Assembly: GCF_015752045.1 (NCBI RefSeq)
Contig: NZ_JADOUS010000001.1
Span: 1-64,000, forward strand
Origin: Arthrobacter_D sp015752045
Lineage (GTDB): Bacteria; Actinomycetota; Actinomycetes; Actinomycetales; Micrococcaceae
Length of the DNA: 64,000 nt
Direction of reading: 5' to 3'
This document shows positions 16,505 through 24,506 of this stretch, piece after piece. The notes below the pieces were generated by a model that saw nothing but the letters and a program-made list of their open reading frames with translations, searched no databases and was not told where the DNA came from. Every line of letters begins with the position of its first letter. Position 1 is the stretch's first letter. The translations under genes were made by a program, and so were the position numbers.

Positions 16505-17281
16505 TCAGTGCTGACGCCGACGGCGGACGGCGAGGACCGCGACGGCGGCCAACGCAGCGGCGAGGATGCCCGCACCGATCCAGGCGACCGGCGCCAGCGA
16601 CGCCGCACGCTCCTCCTCGGCGGCCGCCGCCGCAGTCACGCTGCTGCTCGCGGTCGGCGGGGCGGACCGGGTGGAACGCGGTGTGGCACTCGCGGTGGCC
16701 GTCGCCGGGACACTGCCGACAGCGGCGGGCGAAACGGTCCGGGCCGGCGGGGCGACCGCGACCGGAGCTGTCGCCGTCGCACTGGCAGTCGGCGAGGCAG
16801 AGGGAGACGCCGTCGCCGTCGTGGCGGCCGGGCTGGGACTCGGTGCCGGTACGGGTGCCTCGTCGACGATCTCCACGACCTCGCGGGTCGCCGCTTCGTA
16901 CCGGAGGTTCGTGTAGATGAGGGTGTCGGCAAACACGAGATTGCCGGTGCCGGGTTCGATGAGGTGCCCGGTCCCCGGGTGGACGAGGAACCCGGTGCGG
17001 GCGTTGATGGCGAAGCCCGTGGCCGGGTCCGTCCCCGAGGTCGCCAGCGGGTCGACGACGGGCGGGGCGGGTTCGCCGAAAGTCGCATCCGGCTGTGGCT
17101 GCTCCGCGACGCGGGGCTGCTGCGGGCCGACCACGGCGGGGCGGCCGGACGAGGGCTCCGACTCGACGGCCAGGGCGGCCACCGGTGTGGCGAGCACCGC
17201 TGCGGCAAGGAGGACGGCGACCGTGCCGGGCACGGTCCTGCGGGCGGTGGCGGTCGGGGGGAAGCGGCGGTGCGTGGTCAT
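16505..17281 (-). CDS. Membrane-anchored protein with PGTG-type repeat (paralogue)
   Basis: 258 residues. Signal peptide (VAVLLAAAVLATPVAALA), a Pro-rich segment, a ~50-residue conserved block (DPATGFAINARTGFLVHPGT, then GHLIEPGTGNLVF and IYTNLRYEAAT), a long Ala/Thr/Ser/Pro linker, a C-terminal transmembrane helix and a RRRRQH tail. It shares block and layout with the protein at 11011-11868, but with the low-complexity linker mostly on the other side. The ATG at 17281 has GAGG upstream. Function unknown; the location beside rmlB suggests a role at the wall. Confidence 0.7.
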   Translation of the reverse strand: MTTHRRFPPTATARRTVPGTVAVLLAAAVLATPVAALAVESEPSSGRPAVVGPQQPRVAEQPQPDATFGEPAPPVVDPLATSGTDPATGFAINARTGFLVHPGTGHLIEPGTGNLVFADTLIYTNLRYEAATREVVEIVDEAPVPAPSPSPAATTATASPSASPTASATATAPVAVAPPARTVSPAAVGSVPATATASATPRSTRSAPPTASSSVTAAAAAEEERAASLAPVAWIGAGILAAALAAVAVLAVRRRRQH

Positions 17282-17493
17282 TCGTCCTCGGCTCGGGATC
17301 TCGCACGCGCGGGTTGTGGGGCTACGCGGGTGCGCGGGGGGAACCAGCAGCCTGAGACTGGCTGCCGGCACCTGAATCCTACTGGCGGGTGCTCCTGCTG
17401 CCCTGTTTTCCGAGAGGGCGGACGGCGTCGTGTCGCGCACCTGCCGAGACTGCCCACGGGGCAGCAGTGCAACACCACCGATAGGCTGGCATC

Positions 17494-17982
17494 ATGCCTG
17501 CCCTCCCCCGCGCCCTGACCTCCCTGCTGCCCGCCGTGGCCCTCCTGGCCGGGCTGACCGGGTGCTCATCGGTGGTGGACGTGGACCCTGCCACGGACGC
17601 CGCGAACGCCCGGTGCGCCGACGTCATGATCGCGCTGCCGCCCACCGTCGCCGAGAACGAGCAGCGTGACACGAACAGCCAGGCCACCTCGGCCTGGGGT
17701 GACCCGTCCCGTGTGGTGCTGCGGTGCGGCGTCGACGTGCCGGGCCCCACCACCGATCCGTGCGTAACGGTCAACGACGTCGACTGGGTGGTCCGCGAGG
17801 GGGATCCGGCGTGGACGGCCACCACGTACGGGCGCGATCCGGCGGTCGAGGTCCTGTTCGATCCCGACGAGGTGGCGTCCAGCACCGTTCTCGTGGAACT
17901 CGGCGGCGCCGTGTCGCGGGTCGAGCAGACGCGCGCCTGCGTCGGGTTGTCCGACGCGACCCCCGCACCGACGGACGGCTGA
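17494..17982 (+). CDS. DUF3515 family lipoprotein
   Basis: 162 residues. A signal peptide with lipobox LTGC (Cys at residue 24) marks an exported lipoprotein. The body fits the actinobacterial DUF3515 family: two further cysteines (ANARCAD and VLRCGV), a WVVREGDPAWTATTYGRDPAVEV core and a third cysteine in TRACVG. Function is not known for the family; in many actinobacteria it sits near ddl and the thiamine or rRNA-processing genes, not seen here. It is divergent from the PGTG paralogue across a 212-nt region that holds no other gene. Confidence 0.75.
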   Translation: MPALPRALTSLLPAVALLAGLTGCSSVVDVDPATDAANARCADVMIALPPTVAENEQRDTNSQATSAWGDPSRVVLRCGVDVPGPTTDPCVTVNDVDWVVREGDPAWTATTYGRDPAVEVLFDPDEVASSTVLVELGGAVSRVEQTRACVGLSDATPAPTDG

Positions 17983-18032
17983 CGCACCACCCCGCTCCTT
18001 CGCGCCCGAACCACCGACTGCCAGGAGGCACC

Positions 18033-18890
18033 GTGAAAGCCGAGCAAATCTCCGACGTCTGCACATTCCACGGGGAGGGGCCGTACTGGGATCCGCGCCG
18101 CGGCGAGCTCCTCCTCGTCGACATGATGGAGGGCGACGTCCTGGTCCGGCACGAGGACGGGGGCTTCGACCGGCACAGCGTCCACCCGCGCGTAGCCGGT
18201 GTTCTCCGCGGACGCGCCTCCGGCGGCTACGTGATCGGCGTCGAACGCGGCTTCGTGTTCGCCGATGACTCCTTCTCGACCCTCGAGCAGGGCCCGGAAG
18301 CCTTCGGCGACGACACCGTCCGCATGAACGACGGCGGCTGCGACGCCGCCGGCCGCTTCCTGTGCGGATCCATGGGCTGGGAAGGCGGTTTCGGTGTGGG
18401 GTCGCTGTACTCACTGGGCGCCGATCACACCGTCTCCACCCTCCTGACAGGCCTTTCCGTGTCCAACGGACTGCACTTCTCCCCCTCGGGCGACACCGCG
18501 TTCCTCAGCGACACCCCGACTGGCCGTATCGATGCCCTCGGGTACGACGTCGACGCCGGCCGGTTCACCGACCGGCGCACCTTCGCCGTCGTCGAGCCTG
18601 CGCTCGGCATGCCGGACGGCATGGCGATCGACGCGGAGGGCGGCATCTGGACAGCCCTGTACGGAGGTGGCGCGGTCGCCAGGTACGACGCCTCCGGCAG
18701 GCTCTCCGAGCACTTACCGCTGCCCGTCACCAACGTGACGGCCTGCGCGTTCGGCGGGAAGGACCTCTCGACGCTGTTCATCACGACCACGCAGGAGAAC
18801 ATCCCCGAGGGATCGGAACCCGCAGCGGGCGCATTGTTCGCCGTCGAGCCCGGCGTCGCCGGCGCTCCCCTGCCCATGTACAACGGCTAG
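18033..18890 (+). CDS. SMP-30/gluconolactonase family protein
   Basis: 285 residues, six-bladed propeller of the SMP-30/LRE family. Seen are GEGPYWDPRRGEL (metal Glu), RMNDGGCDAAGRFLCGSM (metal Asn/Asp region), SNGLHFSPSGDTAFLSDT and GMPDGMAIDAEGGIW, which together supply the divalent-metal ligands. Family members hydrolyse sugar lactones such as gluconolactone. The start is GTG at 18033, chosen for a perfect AGGAGG at 18023-18028. A lactonase close to an aldonolactone-oxidase-like enzyme (22073) is suggestive, but the two are not in one operon. Confidence 0.85.
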   Translation: MKAEQISDVCTFHGEGPYWDPRRGELLLVDMMEGDVLVRHEDGGFDRHSVHPRVAGVLRGRASGGYVIGVERGFVFADDSFSTLEQGPEAFGDDTVRMNDGGCDAAGRFLCGSMGWEGGFGVGSLYSLGADHTVSTLLTGLSVSNGLHFSPSGDTAFLSDTPTGRIDALGYDVDAGRFTDRRTFAVVEPALGMPDGMAIDAEGGIWTALYGGGAVARYDASGRLSEHLPLPVTNVTACAFGGKDLSTLFITTTQENIPEGSEPAAGALFAVEPGVAGAPLPMYNG

Positions 18891-19097
18891 CGGGATCTCC
18901 TCAGGGGGCCCACCGATCACGGACGTCCCTGCATTACTTGAGATAATCGCCGGCCTTCTTTGAGCAAGCCCCCAGATGGATGAGGCCCACGACGACCGGC
19001 CGAGGATCGCAGAGGAGACCTTCTTGGCAAGGGCCATGGCAAAGACCCGGTATTCTGCAATGCGGTGATACAACGCCACCTGATCTGACGGGAACCG

Positions 19098-19157
19098 ATG
19101 TTCGTGACCACCTTGAACGGCGACCGCGGGGGCCGCACCGCCCGCGCCGAGCAGTGA
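19098..19157 (+). CDS. Possible 19-codon leader ORF upstream of GT2 gene
   Basis: ATG at 19098 follows GGGAA and encodes MFVTTLNGDRGGRTARAEQ. Its stop overlaps the GTG start of the next gene as GTGA. This is the arrangement of a translationally coupled leader, but the frame is too short to judge by codon use and may be chance. Confidence 0.25.
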   Translation: MFVTTLNGDRGGRTARAEQ

Positions 19158-19966
19158 CCTCCTCGAGTACCGCCGCGTCGGCCCTGGTGGTCATCCCAGC
19201 GTTCGGTTTGCCGGAGCTGACCGATGCGGTGGTGCGTGACCTGTGTCGCGACGGAAGCGATCTCGACCCGTCCGTGCGCATCGTGGTGGTGGACAACGCC
19301 GGTGACTACGTGCTGCCTGAGGGGCGCATCGAGGTCCATCGCCCAGGGCGCAACCTGCGGTGGATCGGCGCCGCCAACTGGGCTCTACAGACGGCATCGC
19401 GCGATGGTCATGCGGTCTGCGTGGTGCTGAACAACGACATCCGGCTGTCGCCCGGCTTCCTCGACGGATTGCTCGCGCCCTTCTCGACAGCGGACGACAT
19501 AGCGCTCGCGGCGGCCTGCTACGACGATTTCTGGCTCCACCAGCGGGCCCATGCGATCCCGAGTACCGCCGCGGAGTACGTCCCGCGCGACGTGCTGCGC
19601 GACGTCGATTTCTGTGACGGCACCGCCATAGCGTTCGCGGTACCCCCCGTCGTCGAACTGGGGTGCCTGGACGAGGTCACCTTCTCCCGGCACGGCTACG
19701 GCGCGGACCTCGACCTGGCGATCCGCGTGCGGGCAGCCGGCCTGCGGTGCGTGATCACGGAGGGCGCCTACGTCTCGCACCTGCGGCGGCAGACGATGAA
19801 CAGGACCGGTCAGACCTCCGAGGGCAATCGGGCGGAGATCCTGCAAGGCCTGGACGCCAAGTGGGGCGACGGGTGGCGGGCGGACGTCGGGCTCGGTCCG
19901 GACTCGTTCCCGGCCCACAACGTCGGGAGCGGCGCGTCGTGGTACCTGACCCCTCCGGCATGGTGA
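19154..19966 (+). CDS. GT2-like glycosyltransferase
   Basis: 270 residues from GTG at 19154. A GT-A fold is indicated by ALVVIPAFGLPELTDAV, RIVVVDNAGDY, a VLNNDIRLSPGFLD segment (NND in place of DxD, as in rhamnosyl- and related GT2 enzymes) and GYGADLDLAIRVRAAGL (ED-like acceptor site). The ribosome-binding site is poor; coupling to the short leader frame may matter. The region 18891-19097 upstream holds no convincing gene. First gene of a plus-strand glycosyl cassette. Confidence 0.7.
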   Translation: MTSSSTAASALVVIPAFGLPELTDAVVRDLCRDGSDLDPSVRIVVVDNAGDYVLPEGRIEVHRPGRNLRWIGAANWALQTASRDGHAVCVVLNNDIRLSPGFLDGLLAPFSTADDIALAAACYDDFWLHQRAHAIPSTAAEYVPRDVLRDVDFCDGTAIAFAVPPVVELGCLDEVTFSRHGYGADLDLAIRVRAAGLRCVITEGAYVSHLRRQTMNRTGQTSEGNRAEILQGLDAKWGDGWRADVGLGPDSFPAHNVGSGASWYLTPPAW

Positions 19967-20985
19967 GCACCCCGAGACGATCCCCGGGGCGGATCGTCTA
20001 CGCGGGTTTCGCCACTCCCCACCACAGCGGCGGCGTGCATGTGATGACACAGCACGTCCGGCTTCTGCGTGAGCGCGGCCACGAGGCCTGGTTGTGGCTG
20101 CCCGATCCGCATGACCGCACCGAATGGATCGCCGACGACGTGCCGATGCTGTTCGGCGCCACCACTCCGATCGGTGCTGACGACCTTCTGGTGCTGCCGG
20201 AGACACCGACCGTCCAAGGCCGCGATCCCGCACCCGGAGCCCGCAAGGTCATCTTCAACCAGAACCACTTCTACACCTTCGCCGCCGGCGCCCCCGGCGA
20301 GGATTTTCCCGGCTGGGCGCCGGCGCCCGCGCTCTGGGTGGTGTCCGAGGAGAGCCGCGACGTCCTGGCCGCCGCGCTGCCCGGCCTGCCGGTGAGTCTG
20401 GTGCCCAACCCGGTGGACGGCGAGCTCTTCGCCCCCTGCGCGAGCGAGCAGCTCCGGGTGAGCTGGTTTCCCAAGAAGCGACCGCGGGAGGCCTCGCTGC
20501 TGAAGCGGCTGCTGGTCGACGACGAACGGCTCTCTGGGGTGGATCTGGTGGAGCTGGTCCGAACCCCGCGGGCCGAGGTGGCCGCCACCCTGGGGAGCTC
20601 GGCGGTCTTCGTCGCGCTGGGGCACACCGAGAGCTTCGGTCTGCCGGTCGCCGAGGCGCTGGCGTCGGGCTGTCTCGTGGTCGGCTACGACGGCGGCGGC
20701 GGTCACGAGCTGTTCGAGGCGCCTGGAGCGTGGCGGGTCCCGGACCAGCGACCGCTGCTCCTCCGCGACCAAGTGGCGGACCTGATCCAGCACATAGACG
20801 CCCTGGCGCCCGTACGCGCCGCGAACCGCCGCTGGGTGCTGGACCGCTACCCGTTCGCCCGGACCGGCGCCGCGCTGCAGGAGGCGGTCGCAGCTGCCTT
20901 CGCCCGGCCCGGCACCGAGGCCGTGGCCGAGCATCCGGTCGCCTGGCTCGACAGCCTCGGTCCGCACTTCACGGCGTACGCCTGA
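19960..20985 (+). CDS. GT4-like glycosyltransferase
   Basis: 341 residues, short GT-B enzyme. The acceptor half has IVYAGFATPHHSGGVHVMTQ; the donor half has SLVPNPVDGELF and HTESFGLPVAEALASGCLVV, the EX7E motif of GT4. The ATG at 19960 overlaps the previous gene by 7 nt, so the two glycosyltransferases are co-translated and probably act in sequence. It is followed 4 nt later by the stop of a convergent dehydrogenase gene, with no terminator between. Confidence 0.8.
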   Translation: MVSTPRRSPGRIVYAGFATPHHSGGVHVMTQHVRLLRERGHEAWLWLPDPHDRTEWIADDVPMLFGATTPIGADDLLVLPETPTVQGRDPAPGARKVIFNQNHFYTFAAGAPGEDFPGWAPAPALWVVSEESRDVLAAALPGLPVSLVPNPVDGELFAPCASEQLRVSWFPKKRPREASLLKRLLVDDERLSGVDLVELVRTPRAEVAATLGSSAVFVALGHTESFGLPVAEALASGCLVVGYDGGGGHELFEAPGAWRVPDQRPLLLRDQVADLIQHIDALAPVRAANRRWVLDRYPFARTGAALQEAVAAAFARPGTEAVAEHPVAWLDSLGPHFTAYA

Positions 20986-20989
20986 AGGC

Positions 20990-21904
20990 TCAGTCGGCGC
21001 GCTTCACAACGTTGACGAGGTCCTCGCCGGCGACGTACCGGCGCACCTGCGCGTTGACCAGCGCGAAGGCTCGCTGACCGGACTGCGCTATGGAGCCGGC
21101 CGCGTGCGGGGTGATGATCAGGTTCGGCGCCTTCCACAGCGGATGATCGGCGGGCAGCGGCTCCGGCTCCATCACGTCCAAGGCGGCGCGCAGCCGACCG
21201 GCCGTCAGCTCTGCGAGCAGTGCGGAGGTGTCGACGACCTTGCCGCGCGCGACGTTGACCAGGAGGGCGCCGTCGGGCATGCGGGACAGGAACTCGGCAT
21301 CTACGAGCCCGGTCGTGTCGGCGGTGAGCGGAACGGTCAGCACCACCACGTCAGCCTCGGGCAGCAGGCTCGGCAGCTCCGAGATGGCGTGGATGCCGTC
21401 CCGTGCGGTGTGCGCCACGAGCACCGGGACGGCATCGAAGCTCCGCAGCCGGCGCGCGGTCTGCTCTCCGAGGTCACCGGCGCCGATGATCAGGACCCGC
21501 TTGTCGCGCAGGTCGTCGGCCTCCATCGGCTCCCACCGGCCCTGTCGCTGCGCTTCGCCGAAGTGGGGCAGCCTGCGCAGCGTGGCCAGGACGACGGCCA
21601 GGACCAGCTCGGCGACGGCCGAGCCGTGCACGCCGCGTGCGGTGCATAGCGAGACACCGTCCGGGACGTGGTCGAGGATGTCCTCCACGCCGGCACTCGT
21701 CAGCTGGGTGATCTCGAGCTTGGGCATGGCGGCGAACTTCTCGGCGAGGTTGGTGGAGTCCTCGACCTGCGGCACCCAGAAGACGGTCTCCGCCAGGCGT
21801 TCGGGCTTCTCTCCCTCGCCGTCCCAGACGATCACCTCGACCTCGTCGGGAAGGGCGCCGAGGAGGTCACGGGCATTCGGGTCGGGTACGCATACGACAG
21901 TCAT
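20990..21904 (-). CDS. D-2-hydroxyacid dehydrogenase
   Basis: 304 residues, NAD(P)-dependent D-isomer 2-hydroxyacid dehydrogenase that interconverts 2-keto acids and D-2-hydroxy acids. It shows IIGAGDLGEQTARRL (nucleotide fold), the catalytic Arg in LVNVARGKVVDTSAL, the Glu in DVMEPEPLP and the His in ITPHAAGS. It is short for phosphoglycerate dehydrogenase and lacks an ACT domain, so a glyoxylate/hydroxypyruvate-type role is more likely. It is transcribed against the glycosyl cassette and shares a 168-nt divergent promoter region with the flavoprotein at 22073. Confidence 0.85.
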   Translation of the reverse strand: MTVVCVPDPNARDLLGALPDEVEVIVWDGEGEKPERLAETVFWVPQVEDSTNLAEKFAAMPKLEITQLTSAGVEDILDHVPDGVSLCTARGVHGSAVAELVLAVVLATLRRLPHFGEAQRQGRWEPMEADDLRDKRVLIIGAGDLGEQTARRLRSFDAVPVLVAHTARDGIHAISELPSLLPEADVVVLTVPLTADTTGLVDAEFLSRMPDGALLVNVARGKVVDTSALLAELTAGRLRAALDVMEPEPLPADHPLWKAPNLIITPHAAGSIAQSGQRAFALVNAQVRRYVAGEDLVNVVKRAD

Positions 21905-22072
21905 CTCGTCAGTGTAAACATTCCCTCAACGAGGCTGGGCTATGGTGACAGCAGGACTTCTACAGAACTGAGAAGTTCGTTCACGGCAGTGGAGAACGCC
22001 TGTGCCGGTGGATCAGCTCTGCACGTCAGTGCGGCTTCGAAGGCAGAACCGAACTTCTACAGGAGACACGTC

Positions 22073-23455
22073 ATGGCCATCACACAGCTCGCCTACCCCC
22101 ACCAGGAGCCGGAGTTCACCGGTGAGGACACCCGGCTCCGCAACTGGGCCAGGAACTCCCGCCTGGGTCCGCCCGGCTCGGTCGTCGCGCCGGCCACCGA
22201 GGCGGAGCTGTGCGACTTCCTGTCCACCAGTGACGGCCGGGTCCGGATGATCGGGAACCGAATGTCGCCCGGCAGGATGATCGAGGTCGCGGACGGGGCC
22301 GGCACGCTCCTGGACCTGAGCAGTCTCAGCGGACTGATCTCCAGCACCGATGACACAGCGACCTTCGCCGGCTCGACGTCCCTGGCCGAGGTGTACGCGT
22401 TCCTCACCGCACGAGGGCAGATGCTGGACGCCTCGCCCGGGGTGATCGCCGAGCAGACGCTGGCCGGCGCCCTGTCCACGGGAACCCACGGTCAAGGCCT
22501 GCAGCAGAGCTCGATCGCCGGCGCCGCGCTGGCCATCCGCATGGTACTGGCCGACGGCACGGTCGCGGAGTTCCACCATGACCACCCTGATTTCCCCGCC
22601 GTCCAGCTCGGCCTCGGTTCACTGGGTGTGATCACCGCCGTGACGTTGCGTGCGCGGGAGTCCATGATTTACACCTGCGTGAAGAAGGCCGTCGACGCCG
22701 GCACGCTCGAGACGGACCTGGAGACCTGGAATCGGGAGAACATCCTGGTCAAGGCGTGGTGGTTCCCGCAGGAGAATCAGGTCCAGGTGTGGACCGCCAA
22801 CGAGGCGTCCGAGGACGAGGTGTCCCGGTACCGGGCGGGCGGCAGTCAGCTCGTGGAATACGCGACGACCGATGCGTCCATGAACAGCACCGTGGAGTCC
22901 ACGCTGCAGCATCTGCGCGACGACAGCAAGGGTGTTGCCGACAACGGCAAGTCGCTCCGCACGGTGTCACGCTTCCGGGACTTCACCGACGTCACGGGTG
23001 ACATCTACCAGGTGTTCTGCCGGGGGATCGCGACCCCCCAGATCAACGTCGAGATCGGCGTCCCGCTCGCCCGTGCCGGAGCGGTGATCAGGAAGATCAA
23101 GGACTGGCACGCTGAGACGCGCCCGCGGATGCACTATCCGGTGATCCTCCGCTGCACCGGCCCGTCCGACGGATGGCTGAGCCCGTCCCACGGCCAGGAC
23201 ACCTGCTACTTCGGCTTCGTGGTCTACTACGCGGCCGACGGTTCGCTGTCCGAGGAGGGCGATAGCTTCCTCCGGGCAGTGGAACGGGTCCTGGCCGAGG
23301 AGGGTGGCCGGCCCCACTGGGGCAAGTACTTCGACGAGTCCCTCTACGACTGGCCGGCGCTCTACCCCCGGTGGGAAGCCTTCCGCCGGGTGCGCGAGGC
23401 GCTGGACCCGGAGCACCGCTTCGCGAATGCCTTCACCGTTGCGCTACTCGACTGA
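22073..23455 (+). CDS. FAD-dependent aldonolactone-oxidase-like enzyme
   Basis: 460 residues of the VAO/ALO family (D-arabinono-1,4-lactone or L-gulonolactone oxidase-like). An N-terminal FAD-binding region (GSVVAPATEAEL, LSTGTHGQG) is followed by a substrate domain ending in HWGKYF and LDPEHRFANAF, all typical of ALO proteins. The GSGHS motif that normally carries the covalent FAD histidine reads GNRMS (residues ~61-65), so FAD is probably bound non-covalently. ATG at 22073 has AGGAG 8 nt upstream. The substrate is unknown; the neighbouring glycosyltransferases suggest a sugar. Confidence 0.8.
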   Translation: MAITQLAYPHQEPEFTGEDTRLRNWARNSRLGPPGSVVAPATEAELCDFLSTSDGRVRMIGNRMSPGRMIEVADGAGTLLDLSSLSGLISSTDDTATFAGSTSLAEVYAFLTARGQMLDASPGVIAEQTLAGALSTGTHGQGLQQSSIAGAALAIRMVLADGTVAEFHHDHPDFPAVQLGLGSLGVITAVTLRARESMIYTCVKKAVDAGTLETDLETWNRENILVKAWWFPQENQVQVWTANEASEDEVSRYRAGGSQLVEYATTDASMNSTVESTLQHLRDDSKGVADNGKSLRTVSRFRDFTDVTGDIYQVFCRGIATPQINVEIGVPLARAGAVIRKIKDWHAETRPRMHYPVILRCTGPSDGWLSPSHGQDTCYFGFVVYYAADGSLSEEGDSFLRAVERVLAEEGGRPHWGKYFDESLYDWPALYPRWEAFRRVREALDPEHRFANAFTVALLD

Positions 23456-23488
23456 CCCGACCCGGCCACTAGGACAGGAGCACCACCG

Positions 23489-24352
23489 ATGAACGCCTGG
23501 GTGACCTTGCTGACTCAACCCGACTACCTGATCGGGGTCCGGACGCTGAGGGCCTCGCTGGCGCGCTCCGGCAGCACCACCCCCCTCGTCGTCATGGTGA
23601 CCGAGGGGATCGACGAGCAGGCCCGGCGCATCCTGCAGGACGACGGGTGCCTCCTGCGCGACGTAGCACCGTTGCGTCCCGCCGGGGGATCGGCGGACAG
23701 CTACGCCAACGCCCGGTTCGCGGAGGTGTGGACCAAGCTGGCCGTCTGGGGTCTCACGGAGTTCGAGCGCGTGGTCTTCCTGGACGCCGACATGCTGGTG
23801 ACCCGGAACATGGACGAGCTGTTCTCGCTGGACCTGGCCGACGGCGCCATCGCCGCCTGCCACGCCTGCCGGTGCAACCCCAACCGGATCGCGAGCTATC
23901 CGCCGAGCTGGACACCCCAGACCTGCTTCTACACGCACTGTCGGGGCGGCGACCACGTCACCGAACCGGGCGCGACGGACAACTACCTGAACGGCGGCTT
24001 CCTCGTGTTATCGCCCGATCAGGCCGTCTTCGCCGACATGGTAGGGCGGCTGGCGGCCGTGGACGACCTGTCTCGCTACCCGTTCGCCGAACAGGACTTC
24101 CTCAACGAGTTTTACCGGGACCGCTGGCTACCGCTGCCCTACGTATATAACGCGCTGAAGACCCTGCCGCACCAGCACCCGTCGGTCTGGGATCCGGCGT
24201 CGGTGAAGAACATCCACTACATCATCGACAAGCCGTGGGCGAAGCCGCTCGACTCCACCGACCGGTACTTCGAGGTGAACCGGCTCTGGTGGGAGATGGC
24301 CGACACCCTAGGCGCACCCGCCAACTCAACACCCACCCATCGCGCCGTGTGA
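23489..24352 (+). CDS. GT8 family glycosyltransferase
   Basis: 287 residues, glycogenin/LgtC-type retaining GT-A enzyme. The DxD motif is FLDADMLVTRNMDELF; the second acceptor motif is NYLNGGFLVLSP, and the C-terminal metal His lies in VKNIHYIIDKPW, all in the order of GT8. No signal peptide. ATG at 23489 is preceded by AGGAG. It starts 33 nt after the flavoprotein stop, so the two share a transcript and probably a pathway, for example oxidation and glycosylation of one sugar product. Confidence 0.85.
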   Translation: MNAWVTLLTQPDYLIGVRTLRASLARSGSTTPLVVMVTEGIDEQARRILQDDGCLLRDVAPLRPAGGSADSYANARFAEVWTKLAVWGLTEFERVVFLDADMLVTRNMDELFSLDLADGAIAACHACRCNPNRIASYPPSWTPQTCFYTHCRGGDHVTEPGATDNYLNGGFLVLSPDQAVFADMVGRLAAVDDLSRYPFAEQDFLNEFYRDRWLPLPYVYNALKTLPHQHPSVWDPASVKNIHYIIDKPWAKPLDSTDRYFEVNRLWWEMADTLGAPANSTPTHRAV

Positions 24353-24474
24353 TCATCCTCCACCAGGGCCGCAGGCCGAACCCCAGGGCCGACGGAAAAG
24401 CACCGGCAGCCGCCCTTGGTGTGATAGCCGGACGTCCGATCCGCGACCAGGAACCCCCAGCGGTCTCTCCGCAA

Positions 24475-24501
24475 GGGACGCCCGTCGATCGCGGGCGTCC
24501 C
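24475..24501. terminator. Terminator hairpin between convergent genes
   Basis: A perfect 10-bp stem (gggacgcccg / cgggcgtccc, loop of 7 nt) lies 5 nt past the stop of the minus-strand oxidase gene and downstream of the GT8 gene. No clear T tract follows on either strand. The rest of 24353-24474 shows no gene. Confidence 0.65.
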
Positions 24502-24506
24502 CTCCG

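Noticed and set aside
15013..16920. 635-codon open frame on the plus strand
   Set aside because: Shadow of rmlB and rmlCD on the other strand; no recognisable motif, open because of high GC.
17282..17493. Additional small gene between divergent genes
   Set aside because: No start with a ribosome-binding site and no coding pattern; treated as promoter region.
18891..19097. Possible decayed gene on the minus strand (frames with AKKVSSAILG and HLGACSKKAGDYLK)
   Set aside because: The two pieces lie in different frames, match nothing I recognise, and show no ribosome-binding site.
21956..22062. acttctacag direct repeat before the flavoprotein gene
   Set aside because: Two copies of 10 bp, 97 bp apart, without a dyad; too weak to call an operator.
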